Source of the DNA: Vibrio sp. Isolate34
Lineage (GTDB): Bacteria; Pseudomonadota; Gammaproteobacteria; Enterobacterales; Vibrionaceae
Assembly (NCBI RefSeq): GCF_022397915.1
Contig: NZ_JAKEUO010000007.1
Location: forward strand, 167,150 to 231,149
Direction of reading: 5' to 3'
Length of the DNA stretch: 64,000 nt
The position numbers were made by a program, and so were the translations under genes. The notes beneath the pieces were generated by a model. That model was not told where the DNA came from. It worked only from the letters and a program-made list of their open reading frames with translations, and searched no databases. How positions within the stretch are numbered: the first letter of the stretch is position 1; each line of letters starts with the position of its first letter. Shown in pieces: positions 53,472 to 62,575 of the stretch.

Positions 53472-54266
53472 ATGCGCGACTTCAATGCTTTGAATGTGTT
53501 TCTTACATTAATGCAATGCCACTCAACGCAAAGAGCAGCTCAAAAATTAGGCCGCTCTCAATCATATGTTTCAAAAGTTCTCGCACAATTGCGTGAGAAC
53601 TTAGATGACCCTCTGTTTACTAGAAGTGGAGAAGGGCTTTCCCCTACATCATATGCTATATCGATCGAACCAAAATTAAGAATAGCATTCGAACAAGTCA
53701 ATAAAGCTCTAGAACCCAGTGAATTTTTCCCAGAAAAACTAGAGCGTATCACTGTTCATATGGTTGAACCCTATCTTATTCAATGTGGAAAACTACTAAT
53801 TGATGAAATTCGTAAAGAAACAGGCGCTCTCATTGAACTTAGAGCGTGGAATAAACTCAGTGAAAGCTTAATTGTTGAAAATGATGTAGATGTAGGACTA
53901 CATACCCTCTCAGATAAACCTCAGACTCTTTATCAACGCCGAATTCATACAGGTTCTGCTTACTTCGAAGGTAACGAGAGTGGGGAGTATATAAAAATGA
54001 TTATCCCAGGGTTAAACGAGCAAACCAATTATTACCAAGCAGTACGACCTGATATTGATGCAACAGTAATCATTGATAATCAGCAGTTAATGGATCAAAT
54101 GATGAACTTTGGTTATACGTTTCGCTATCACCACCTTGCTCCTCAAGAATCAGACTTACAAATTAATATAGAAGTAGCATTAGTGATGAAGACTTCGCAT
54201 CGGTACTCTCCTAAACTAGTATGGTTAAGTGAATTGATTGAGCGAGTTGTACGATCTTTAGGATAG
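53472..54266 (+). CDS. LysR-family transcriptional regulator (short)
   Basis: Regulator of 264 residues, shorter than the usual 290-310. The winged HTH is at the N-terminus (NVFLTLMQCHSTQRAAQKLGRSQSYVSKVLAQLRENLDDPLFTR). The effector domain follows, with EPYLIQCGKLLIDEIRKETG and DVDVGLHTLSD. It lacks the last strand-helix elements of the typical effector domain, which may indicate divergence. Base composition is more AT-rich than the backbone genes. It is flanked by a GGDEF fragment and a porin gene, so its target is unclear. The convergent FadL gene is the nearest. Confidence 0.82.
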   Translation: MRDFNALNVFLTLMQCHSTQRAAQKLGRSQSYVSKVLAQLRENLDDPLFTRSGEGLSPTSYAISIEPKLRIAFEQVNKALEPSEFFPEKLERITVHMVEPYLIQCGKLLIDEIRKETGALIELRAWNKLSESLIVENDVDVGLHTLSDKPQTLYQRRIHTGSAYFEGNESGEYIKMIIPGLNEQTNYYQAVRPDIDATVIIDNQQLMDQMMNFGYTFRYHHLAPQESDLQINIEVALVMKTSHRYSPKLVWLSELIERVVRSLG

Positions 54267-54326
54267 ATTGATAGAGCTGTGGCAAGGAACAGCCGCTACC
54301 AAAAGCGGCTGAGAGATGAAAAGAAA

Positions 54327-55466
54327 TTAAAAGGTTACATTCATACCAATAAAGTGAATACGTCCATCAAATTTACCTATCATCAGATCTGCAATATTAA
54401 TATCTGTCGTACCCAAATCCGCATACTCGTAGAACATATCGAGCGTGTAACCATTCCACTCGGTAGATGCTCCGACTGAATAACGCCATTGCTCGCCTAC
54501 AGGCAGGTCGACCCACTGCATATTTGGATCATCTTGCGGAGAGGTTTCATAGGAAATACCGGCTTTTATACGCCAATCGTCATTAAGACGATAGTCACTA
54601 CCCAATGCTAGATGCCAAACGTCATCCCACTGTCGATTAATACTCATATTCCTGCCACCTGCAAAATTAAACGTCGTTTGGTCCCAATCAGACCAGCGGT
54701 GGAATTGGACGCTTGCAAGAAGGTTTAGATCGGCATTGGCACCATAACGCATGCTAAAGTCTACAATGGCTGGTACATCGATTTCTGCATTAACTTTCCC
54801 AGAATCCGGCTTACCGAATAGGTCTCCTTCAACTTTAACCTTTGCATCGAACTCATGCTGTACTTTTGAACGATAACTGAAGCCAAAGTCAAGAGCATCA
54901 GAATGACGGAACATAACACCAAAATTATAACCAAATGCCCAGTCAGATGACTCTTCTACAGAAACCTGACCTCCCCCCATTGTCTGCTCAAGGCTTGCCC
55001 AACTCATTTGTAAACCAGCACCGAATGACCAACGCTCATCGAGCGTGTAAGCAACACTTGGGTTAATTTGCGCCACTGCAAGGTCAATGTCATTGAGAAG
55101 CACAGTTCCTGCCCACTGTGTGCCATAGTCAAGCGCAGAACCATCAGCCACTCCAACTCCTAAACCTAAATGTATCTTTTCATTTATTTGTTGAGAATGA
55201 AATATACCAAGGGTCGGTGATACCGTACTAGCCTTGCCTCCTAAAACTGGGGTTGTTGAACCTAATCCTTCAGGTTTATATTTCATTTCCAAATCAAATA
55301 CAGAAACATTAACCGTTGTTAGCTGCTCACCCATATGCGACATCGTCGCAAGGTTTCGCCATTGGGCGGCAGCAGATTGAATATAGACACCGTCACCTGC
55401 TCCAACTGTACCAGCGTTCGCTACAACGGCCTCTTGCAGGAAAATACCACTTGCCATTGCCGACAT
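54327..55466 (-). CDS. FadL/OmpP1/TodX-family outer-membrane protein, start disrupted
   Basis: Outer-membrane long-chain fatty acid or hydrophobic-compound porin. From the ATG at 55466 it has 379 residues, with the FadL N-terminal segment LQEAVVANAGTVGAGDGVYIQSAAAQWRNLATM and barrel strands to a terminal Phe (FIGMNVTF). The ATG at 55466 leaves no signal peptide, yet the frame continues upstream through a good one (NNGLLTKSVLFATFAPMSAMA). No ATG, GTG or TTG lies in that frame before a stop. ATT at 55547 sits six bases after GGAG. Alternatively one extra A at 55513-55516 would join an ATG at 55528. It may be a pseudogene. Confidence 0.7.
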   Translation of the reverse strand: MSAMASGIFLQEAVVANAGTVGAGDGVYIQSAAAQWRNLATMSHMGEQLTTVNVSVFDLEMKYKPEGLGSTTPVLGGKASTVSPTLGIFHSQQINEKIHLGLGVGVADGSALDYGTQWAGTVLLNDIDLAVAQINPSVAYTLDERWSFGAGLQMSWASLEQTMGGGQVSVEESSDWAFGYNFGVMFRHSDALDFGFSYRSKVQHEFDAKVKVEGDLFGKPDSGKVNAEIDVPAIVDFSMRYGANADLNLLASVQFHRWSDWDQTTFNFAGGRNMSINRQWDDVWHLALGSDYRLNDDWRIKAGISYETSPQDDPNMQWVDLPVGEQWRYSVGASTEWNGYTLDMFYEYADLGTTDINIADLMIGKFDGRIHFIGMNVTF

Positions 55467-55547
55467 TGGAGCAAATGTTGCGAATAATACTGATTTAGTA
55501 AGTAAGCCATTATTTTGAAAGGTACCATAACGATGAACCTGAACAAT

Positions 55548-55921
55548 ATATATCTCCAGGAATCACATTAAACATACTCGGTATTAAGCCTACTATTTCG
55601 TACAACTATTACTTTAGCGATGAAGCCCCAAAAGAAAAAAGCTACTTCGATTTTAGTCTGAACTTTGATTTTTAGTAGAAAATAATCATTTATCAGTGCT
55701 AGATGGTAAGCGCCATACCCCCATTCTAATTGACCAGCAAGAGTAATAAGATAACTATCCAACTAAAAGGAGATGAGGTGTATTCGAACTTGATAGACTC
55801 CTTTTTGGCTTCAACAAGTGGCGGTCAAGGCGGATGAAAGACCAATCAATGTACTCAAGGAAGATAAATAGTGTTACATATGGCTATACTGTTCGGGCGC
55901 AGACTCGGCTGAAGTGGCATT
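55548..55921. other. Spacer upstream of the porin gene, no gene seen
   Basis: 374 bases with a 64-codon open frame on the minus strand that has no ribosome site or recognisable family. It leads into the IS66 fragment and appears to be decayed accessory DNA. Confidence 0.5.
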
Positions 55922-56191
55922 GGCGCCTATGATGAGCTTCATCAAGTCACCAATGTCAGTTGCTTCGCTCATACTCGTCGTAAATTCATGGATGCTATGA
56001 AGCTTCAAGGTAAGGGTAAAGCAGATAAAGTACTTGCTAAAATCCAAAAACTCTATGGGATAGAATTACGCTTGAAAAGTGCCTCTAGCAAAAGCCGCCA
56101 GCAAGAAATTGACGATCCCCATTCAAAACTGGCGTCAGGCTATGAGTCGGTTTATTATCGAGTTCGAAGTACCTCTCGAAAAGCACGTTAA
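55922..56191 (+). pseudogene. IS66-family transposase fragment
   Basis: In-frame translation gives GAYDELHQVTNVSCFAHTRR then KFMDAMKLQGKGKADKVLAKIQKLYGIE, matching the middle of IS66 TnpC transposases (CxAHxRRKF, GKADxxLxxIxxLY). Both ends are missing, and the reading frame changes near 56120, where the next frame continues with plausible transposase-like sequence. No tnpA/tnpB or inverted repeats are seen. It marks an old insertion at the left edge of the McrBC island. Confidence 0.85.
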
Positions 56192-56239
56192 CTAACATAA
56201 AATCAGTCACCATAGCCTAACCACTGCACCTTATTTAAC

Positions 56240-58093
56240 TTAACTAAAACAACCAACCCTCAGTCTTTCTTGGATCGCAAACCATTTATTAACCAGCTCA
56301 TAAGCAACCTTTGAACACTGATATTCCGCATTTTGTCTTTCAATACCAATGACATGTTGTTCCGTCAGTTTTAGGTATGCCGCCAATAACTCAATATCAC
56401 CTGCCTGGGCGAGTCGAGAGACAATCTCTTCATAACTGCTGTATTCATCAGACAAGTCTTCATCGAAGTAATCGGGGTCATGAACGCCAATTGGATCCCA
56501 CTCTTCCAACAATGTCTTAGAAACATACGTTTCAAATTCATCGTTTTGGATCATCTTGGGACAACCTTTTACCATGCCATCAAGCATGCTCATGACTCCT
56601 CTGCTGACTATGCGGCTTGGTGCTGGCTCACCAACAAAACAGAAGTCTGTATTTTCTTGAATATTTTCAGAGAAGTCACTCCACGTAGGAAGGGCAACCA
56701 ATGGGTATCCGTTCTTAGCGGCATTGAAATCTACACAAATGACTTTGTCACTTAAGGTCTGAGGAAACTGTGTTGGCTCTAATGTGTAATGACCGATAAC
56801 AACAGGTACTAATGGGGCCTGATTATACTTCATTGAACCCTTTGCTAGCTGAACTGCTGGTATGCGTTCTCTCTGTTCTTTAGATACCACGGCTAGATCT
56901 TGACAATTGTCCACTGAGTAGGCATTTTTCCACCAAGCCACACGAATCTGGCTACGTTCAATGCCATTCTTATCTAAAAATACGCTTCCTTTGGGTAGCG
57001 TCACTTCAGGCCCTTTTAACAAGATTTCAATAAGTTGGTATAATTCATGTTCACTATTGAACGCATCATACCAATGCTCTTCTTTTAACGAATTATCACC
57101 GTTTAGATAAGGCCGCAACTGCTGAATAGACTCATTATGCCAGCAAGCGTGAATAGCCGTCATGTCACCAAAATTTAAGTACAACGGTAACGTTTTAAAC
57201 CACTCAATCCATTTTTCATGTTCAGCACTGTCTTCACCGACTTGTTTAACAAACAATTGATGCTGTTTAATGTTGCCGGTCTTAGTGCGGTCACGACAAT
57301 AGCTGCCATCGCCCTTTTGTAAAGCCCACCCAATCGCATTGAACTCATGATTACCAAGAAGACAAAACGCCTTCTTTTCATCCACCCAGTGTTTTACTTT
57401 ATTGAGCAGTGAACGATGATCAACATCGCTCTCTAACGAGTTATCAATGAGATCACCTACAAACACCAACTTCGCGGACTCATCATCCCAACCGTAATGA
57501 GAGAGCAATTCATCGAGTTTATTGACTTGCCCGTGGACATCCCCAATGAACAACAATTCCTCTATGTCATTCTGCTGGCGAAAGTCCAAGCCTTCTTCTA
57601 TTTGGTGACAGCGATCTTTAATCGTTGGCAACATACTTAATTTCCAACACTCTAAATTGAAACCGCCCCCGGACATGCCACCATGATTAAAGGCCTCTAC
57701 ATAAATATCATGTTCCACATCACCATTGGTTAGAAGGATGTCGATAAACTCGTCTAACCAAGTAAAGTCCTTGGGTTCATTTTCAGCGCTGCTGTCATCT
57801 TCTTGAGCCAAATCACGTAAAACCTTGAGTTTGGCAAAGTCTCCACAGGCTCCCAGTAGGCATTCATTAAGCGAGTTTACTTGGCCTTGTTCTAACTCAG
57901 CCTTGATCGAGGTAACGATCTGTTTTTTAGTAAAGTTATGTACCCAACTTATAAGTTCATTGCTCGTTAGGTTTCTCTGTGCCTTACTTAACTCATCCTT
58001 TAATAGTCGCCATAGGGCCGAATTGCCACGCAATCCATACAGCTTTAGATCTGTAAATACTAGGTCAATGTGTTTCGGTTCAATTAATGCCAT
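56240..58093 (-). CDS. Large metallophosphatase (PPP/ApaH-PrpE-like) of the McrBC operon
   Basis: A 617-residue protein. Residues 1-180 form a helical, acidic region without a family I know. The calcineurin-like phosphoesterase core follows: IGDVHG (184-188), GDLIDN (213-218), LGNHEF (246-251), later AIHACWHN and VVIGHYTLEP, so the metal ligands are all present. The second motif lacks the Arg of the usual GDxxDRG. A C-terminal part of about 120 residues follows. Related enzymes cleave dinucleotide polyphosphates or phosphoproteins; the substrate is unknown. It is the last gene of a six-gene operon with McrBC. I start at 58093 (MALIEPKHIDL); 58144 is possible. Confidence 0.83.
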   Translation of the reverse strand: MALIEPKHIDLVFTDLKLYGLRGNSALWRLLKDELSKAQRNLTSNELISWVHNFTKKQIVTSIKAELEQGQVNSLNECLLGACGDFAKLKVLRDLAQEDDSSAENEPKDFTWLDEFIDILLTNGDVEHDIYVEAFNHGGMSGGGFNLECWKLSMLPTIKDRCHQIEEGLDFRQQNDIEELLFIGDVHGQVNKLDELLSHYGWDDESAKLVFVGDLIDNSLESDVDHRSLLNKVKHWVDEKKAFCLLGNHEFNAIGWALQKGDGSYCRDRTKTGNIKQHQLFVKQVGEDSAEHEKWIEWFKTLPLYLNFGDMTAIHACWHNESIQQLRPYLNGDNSLKEEHWYDAFNSEHELYQLIEILLKGPEVTLPKGSVFLDKNGIERSQIRVAWWKNAYSVDNCQDLAVVSKEQRERIPAVQLAKGSMKYNQAPLVPVVIGHYTLEPTQFPQTLSDKVICVDFNAAKNGYPLVALPTWSDFSENIQENTDFCFVGEPAPSRIVSRGVMSMLDGMVKGCPKMIQNDEFETYVSKTLLEEWDPIGVHDPDYFDEDLSDEYSSYEEIVSRLAQAGDIELLAAYLKLTEQHVIGIERQNAEYQCSKVAYELVNKWFAIQERLRVGCFS

Positions 58094-58151
58094 GTTTGGT
58101 GATTCCAAATAGAGTATTCGAGGGACGGTTCGTAATAGATGCAAGTAAAGG

Positions 58152-58523
58152 TTATGAAGGCGAGTGCTCGTTAGCTTCCAATTGAGCTTCTAATTTGGCA
58201 ATTCTCTGGATTGCTTGTAGATGCAAAGCTTCTAACTCTCGCCGGTTGTATTTATGTGTGCCGAACGGACGAGAATTACGTTTAGCCGATTGCGCTTCGG
58301 TTAATACTTTGTTTGAATTAGACTTCTTTCTATTCGAGAGTGACGTCGTTTTTCGATAACTAAGCCCTTGTACAGGGGTATTAATGTTCTTTGTAATTTG
58401 ACCTCTGCTATTCAAGGTTGCCGTTGCTAACCCTTTTTTACCTAAGGTACACGACACGCCTCGTTTAGAAATGTTGAAGCGCAGCCATCTGCCACCAAAC
58501 GAGCGAAAAAAACGAAATGACAT
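58152..58523 (-). CDS. DUF4236-like small protein
   Basis: A 123-residue basic protein. The N-terminal half matches DUF4236: MSFRFFRSFGGRWLRFNISKRGVSCTLGKKGL, ending QGLSYRKTTS. DUF4236 is a small beta-rich domain found in phage and accessory DNA with unknown function. The C-terminal 40 residues are a predicted helix (YNRRELEALHLQAIQRIAKL). It lies 15 bases downstream of the 103-residue gene and 58 upstream of the metallophosphatase, in one transcript. Confidence 0.8.
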   Translation of the reverse strand: MSFRFFRSFGGRWLRFNISKRGVSCTLGKKGLATATLNSRGQITKNINTPVQGLSYRKTTSLSNRKKSNSNKVLTEAQSAKRNSRPFGTHKYNRRELEALHLQAIQRIAKLEAQLEANEHSPS

Positions 58524-58538
58524 ATATCTCTTCTCTTT

Positions 58539-58850
58539 TTAGTTATCTACTGATTTTTGAAGCTTGTTTCGACAATACTGCTGACTTGAAATTAGGCCTT
58601 CAACTTCACCCACACCCACACAACCCATGTACGGCTCTACGCCCATAGACTTACGGCGAAGATTCACTTCCTTTTGGTAATCCTCACTCATCGGGTTGAT
58701 ACCTTTATTGCGTTGCCTAATTTCTACATTACTGTCGTAGTTAACGTCATACTCTTCAGGGAATAGCTGTACATGAAGCTGACGAATTGAATCAATAGTC
58801 TCTTCATAACGCTTGAGAATGGCTTTGTTGGCTCTCTTTTTATTACTCAT
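58539..58850 (-). CDS. Uncharacterised small protein of the McrBC operon
   Basis: A 103-residue hydrophilic protein, mostly charged, no signal or membrane segment, with two late cysteines (YMGCVGVG and YCRNK). I recognise no family. AAGGG lies six bases before the ATG, a good ribosome site, and the ATG overlaps the upstream stop (TAATG), which supports both genes. It is downstream of mcrC in the same transcript. Confidence 0.7.
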   Translation of the reverse strand: MSNKKRANKAILKRYEETIDSIRQLHVQLFPEEYDVNYDSNVEIRQRNKGINPMSEDYQKEVNLRRKSMGVEPYMGCVGVGEVEGLISSQQYCRNKLQKSVDN

Positions 58851-59044
58851 TATGCACCCTTAAAGAAACTATGTGATGGGACCAAATTTACCCAAAGAAT
58901 AACCAAGCCTTGCCTGAATATTGAGTTCATAAGCTTGAGAAACGCCATCAAGCCATCAAAAATTAATGTAGAAACAATGTTGAAAGTCACGTTGAAAGCC
59001 GTGACTAAAGGGGCTGAAATGAATCGGGCCAAACTATTCGGCAT
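58850..59044 (-). CDS. Possible small hydrophobic protein overlapping mcrC
   Basis: A 64-residue frame with a hydrophobic, probably membrane-associated middle (VTAFNVTFNIVSTLIFDGLM, then FRQGLVILWVNLV). It begins 40 bases inside the mcrC 3' end and shares a TAATG junction with the next gene, which suggests coupled translation. The ribosome site is weak. I recognise no family. It may be a real small subunit or a chance open frame. Confidence 0.45.
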   Translation of the reverse strand: MPNSLARFISAPLVTAFNVTFNIVSTLIFDGLMAFLKLMNSIFRQGLVILWVNLVPSHSFFKGA

Positions 59045-60297
59045 GTTCCATTCACTTCAAGCTTAAACGGCACAACCCACAGTTTTAACGAGTCGCTAAA
59101 ATCTAAGCTATGCTCAATCGGTTTTTCAAATTCATCATGAGCCGGGTAAATCAATACTAGATCTCCGCCTATTTTTGGCAAATATTTATGGCCATAGGCA
59201 AACATTTGGTATAAATCAGACTGAGATAGACCGTAGTTATGGGCATCAACGTCAATCAGCTTCCACTTGGTGTCGAGCACGATTTGAACTTTGTCCGGCT
59301 TAGTCACAATCAGGTCTGGCTTTAGCATGAACTGATCGTGGCGATTGTGAGAAACTAAATACTCAGATCTTGCTTGCGTTGATAGTTCCGCGCCTTCAGG
59401 CAGTGCGCTGCTCAGTACCGAAGCAACATAACTTTCAAACACCGTCTCCATCGGAAACAGCAACGATAGAGCTTGGGCCTCTCCCTTCATACTTAATGGC
59501 GACATACCTTCTAGTATGATCCTAGACCAGGCTAAAGGGGTTTGATAATCGCTCATCCCCCTGTCCATTTTTAGGCGCATAAAATCTTGTTTAATGTCGA
59601 CACTTAAAGGAATATCAGCAAAAGCAAACTGAAGCTCACAGAGTAAACGTTGATTCCCAGCGGTTCGCGCAATAGACGTTAGTTTGTTCAACGCAGAGCG
59701 AATCAAGCGATTCGCGGGTCTGTCTTGCAAAAACTCATCAAATTCAACAAAGAACTTATGCTTATTCACCAAATTATGACGAAGCTGCTTTGAGACGAAT
59801 AGCTTACCTTTTTGAAACGGCAAATTATCCTGAACCGAGGAGTAATCACTTCTTAAACCGCGCTTGGCTAGATGATTAACACTGTCGAGAAATTGGCGAA
59901 TAAACACTTCAAGCAGAGGCATTTCACGAGACATCACACTCGAGTTTGACGACGAGAGGCATCGAAATTCCCCTAACCGTTTTAACATCATCAACAGTAT
60001 GTCTCGTGACTGATTGATCCCCTTCTCAGTACACTCTGATTTCTTTCCTACTTTAGGTAGGATCTCAATGTGTTCACCCGCTGGGGTGCACAAAACACCC
60101 ACATAATTTTTAACCTGAAGTACCTTTATTCCATGCCGAACACGAAGTTGAAGAAGCTGAGCGGTTTCTCGGTTAGCAGGACCAAGGCACAGTTGTTCTA
60201 AATACTCAAAACTCTCTGGTGAGATAAGGGTAAAGCCATACACTTCCCCTTCATGATTTGCACACAAACAGCCATATTCAAAAACAGTGGTATGCAT
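59005..60297 (-). CDS. McrC-like 5-methylcytosine restriction component
   Basis: A 430-residue protein of the McrC family (McrBC type IV restriction). The N-terminal part (about 1-150) recruits to the McrB ring in the known system. The C-terminal PD-(D/E)xK nuclease is visible as LKPDLIVTKPDKVQIVLDTKWK (Asp then Asp-x-Lys), followed by the QMFAYGHKY segment with the conserved Gln/Tyr. Catalytic residues are intact. It starts 3 bases after the McrB stop. It is larger than E. coli McrC (348), as many homologues are. Confidence 0.9.
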   Translation of the reverse strand: MHTTVFEYGCLCANHEGEVYGFTLISPESFEYLEQLCLGPANRETAQLLQLRVRHGIKVLQVKNYVGVLCTPAGEHIEILPKVGKKSECTEKGINQSRDILLMMLKRLGEFRCLSSSNSSVMSREMPLLEVFIRQFLDSVNHLAKRGLRSDYSSVQDNLPFQKGKLFVSKQLRHNLVNKHKFFVEFDEFLQDRPANRLIRSALNKLTSIARTAGNQRLLCELQFAFADIPLSVDIKQDFMRLKMDRGMSDYQTPLAWSRIILEGMSPLSMKGEAQALSLLFPMETVFESYVASVLSSALPEGAELSTQARSEYLVSHNRHDQFMLKPDLIVTKPDKVQIVLDTKWKLIDVDAHNYGLSQSDLYQMFAYGHKYLPKIGGDLVLIYPAHDEFEKPIEHSLDFSDSLKLWVVPFKLEVNGTCRIVWPDSFQPL

Positions 60298-60300
60298 GAT

Positions 60301-62466
60301 TTATGACTTACCTAAGTCGTAAGCATCCATTTCACCCATTTTTGGCTCTGTATTATTAGGGGCTGGTTCATTAGAGTCGGTGCCGTGTGAGCCAGCCGTT
60401 GTACCGAACACGCTCACATCGTCATACACTGCGACATAGGTATTAACCTTGTGCCACATTGTGTCTTCAGGCTTGGCCAATGAATAACGCACCTGAGTTT
60501 GCCCGTATTGATCAAGCTCGTGGTTCTTACCAAATAAGACGTTCAAATCGGCGTTTTTCAGTTCAGCTTTCTTTACAAACTGTAAATCGGGTTGAGACTG
60601 CTTTTGGTTATCAGCCAATACCAAACGGACTTTTTCCCAGTCTTCAAAGAAATACTCCTCCAGTAGCGGGATGATTTTATTTTGAAAGACTGAAACCAGC
60701 TCCTCAAACGCCTGATCTTCGCTTTGATTCTCTAAAGCGTGTTTTACCGGCATAAAAAAGGCGTGGCCCAGCATATGCTCACGGTCATAGAGTATCTCAA
60801 TACGTTGATTTAGAACGATCAAAAGTCGCTCGATATTGATTCCTTTTACAACACACCCTTGGAGCAGACCGGGGTTAGGCATCATTTCGACAAAATCAAA
60901 ACGGCGGCGCAACGCTGTGTCCATCATTGCTAACGAACGGTCTGCCGTATTCATGGTGCCGATAATGTCAACGTTGGCAGGTACGCTAAATTCTTTACCA
61001 CTATAAGTCAGCTTGATAGACATTTCATTTGAACAACCTGCGCGCTTATCGAGCTCGATTAATGAGATGAGCTCCCCGAAGATTTTTGAAATGTTACCGC
61101 GGTTAATTTCATCGACAAAAATAGCATAGCGATGGTTTGGATCCGCTTTCGCTCGTTGACATAGTTTAAGGAATATACCCGGCACCACAGAATAGCTAAT
61201 GTTACCGTTTTCATCTGTTTCAGCCTTTAAGCCCTCAATAAACTCTTCATAACCATAACTCTGGTGGAACGTTGTCATGCTGTAACGTTTGTTCAACAAT
61301 TCAGAATGTAAGTCCTGACTTATGTACTGTTTTTCAATCTGCTGTAGATGGTAAGTTTTACCGGTGCCTGGTGGGCCATAAAGAATTTGATTCATAGGAA
61401 CGATGAGCTCGTTTGATAGATTTGCCGCTCTATCTAACTCTTCACTTTTTAATGTCGACGTGCGCTTCTCTGTCAACACATGCTCCTCTGTTAACAAATA
61501 ATCACATGGCCAATGCCCTGCTCTTTCTACAGGGTTGGCTTCCACGAACTCTGGCAGAGTTTTCTCTAACTCATCGATCAACGCCAGCGTTAGATTTTCT
61601 CTGCGCTCACCAATCGCTACTTCAATGTTTCGCTTTGAAAAGTTGAGAATAGCAAAAGTGGCAGACGCTTTGCCTTCAACAGGCTTACCTTGACGACCAA
61701 TTTTAAGTTGATCGGTCTTTGTAGTCGGATAGATATCGAGTGATGATTCGTTAGCAAGTTCCGTCAACGTGTGGAGCAGCTCTAGCTTGTCATTGTTCAT
61801 TCCATTAAGAATATCCAGCGTTAAGTGTTCTTTTAGCTGTTCAATTATTTCATCTTCTGGCGGTTGGTTTAAATTCCATACGTGATATGTATAACTCGCA
61901 GCATCTACACCTTCTGGCTTACATGCCAACAATTCATTATTCGCTTGAGCAATGGTGATATCAGAGCTCTTACAAGCGCGCTGAAAAACCGCTTCTTTAA
62001 AAATGGCGAGTACCTTAGGAGAACTTTGGTCTTGATACAAAAAAGCCGTTTTCCACTTTATCGTGTTTGGTAAGGGCGAATCTTGAATAACATCCAGATC
62101 ACCACGTTTCACTGCATCAATGACATGTATAAGTTGAGATTTTATTTCTTGGAAAGCTAATTGCTCCGTTTCACCTAAGTTCCTTTTCCAACTATAGGCT
62201 TCACCGTGGACTATATGAGGACGCTCGCCCTTAGGAGCACTTTTTCGGCGATAGATCCCAAACTTACTTGAGTCTCCCCCTTTAATTGAGCCTAAATTGG
62301 TTGTACCGAACTCAATCCAGTAACTAAAAGAGTCTTTACTACCCGGATTACTGTATTCTTCGAGGGTCATAGCCATAACCCGTTCATAAGGCCAAGCAGT
62401 CAAAAATGCTTGCCACATTTCGTTTCTAGCATGAAGTTCGTTTTTATCAATTTCAACGTTAGGCAT
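60301..62466 (-). CDS. McrB-like AAA+ GTPase/ATPase of type IV restriction
   Basis: A 721-residue motor subunit. Residues 1-340 form an N-terminal region with no domain I can name, beginning NEMWQAFLTAWPYERVMAMT, which probably recognises target DNA. The AAA+ domain follows: Walker A GPPGTGKT (364-371), Walker B IFVDEINRG (449-457), the McrB signature MNTADR (505-510) and the arginine-rich LRRRFDFVEM. A short acidic C-terminal tail ends at KS. In known McrBC, McrB binds modified DNA and translocates with GTP while McrC cuts. The target modification here is unknown. It is first in a six-gene operon. Confidence 0.9.
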   Translation of the reverse strand: MPNVEIDKNELHARNEMWQAFLTAWPYERVMAMTLEEYSNPGSKDSFSYWIEFGTTNLGSIKGGDSSKFGIYRRKSAPKGERPHIVHGEAYSWKRNLGETEQLAFQEIKSQLIHVIDAVKRGDLDVIQDSPLPNTIKWKTAFLYQDQSSPKVLAIFKEAVFQRACKSSDITIAQANNELLACKPEGVDAASYTYHVWNLNQPPEDEIIEQLKEHLTLDILNGMNNDKLELLHTLTELANESSLDIYPTTKTDQLKIGRQGKPVEGKASATFAILNFSKRNIEVAIGERRENLTLALIDELEKTLPEFVEANPVERAGHWPCDYLLTEEHVLTEKRTSTLKSEELDRAANLSNELIVPMNQILYGPPGTGKTYHLQQIEKQYISQDLHSELLNKRYSMTTFHQSYGYEEFIEGLKAETDENGNISYSVVPGIFLKLCQRAKADPNHRYAIFVDEINRGNISKIFGELISLIELDKRAGCSNEMSIKLTYSGKEFSVPANVDIIGTMNTADRSLAMMDTALRRRFDFVEMMPNPGLLQGCVVKGINIERLLIVLNQRIEILYDREHMLGHAFFMPVKHALENQSEDQAFEELVSVFQNKIIPLLEEYFFEDWEKVRLVLADNQKQSQPDLQFVKKAELKNADLNVLFGKNHELDQYGQTQVRYSLAKPEDTMWHKVNTYVAVYDDVSVFGTTAGSHGTDSNEPAPNNTEPKMGEMDAYDLGKS

Positions 62467-62575
62467 ATTTAAGTTTCTCTGTTAATTCAGTATTCACGCG
62501 ACTTAATGAGTTACAAATTTCGCTACTCTGTTTCTTAAGCTGATACAGAAGCAGGACGCATCTATCACTCTATAG

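Noticed and set aside
54279..54479. 66-codon plus-strand frame over the porin 3' end
   Set aside because: Antisense to the last barrel strands of the FadL-type protein and without start signals.
55568..55762. 64-codon minus-strand frame upstream of the porin gene
   Set aside because: No ribosome site, no family resemblance and location in decayed DNA; likely chance.
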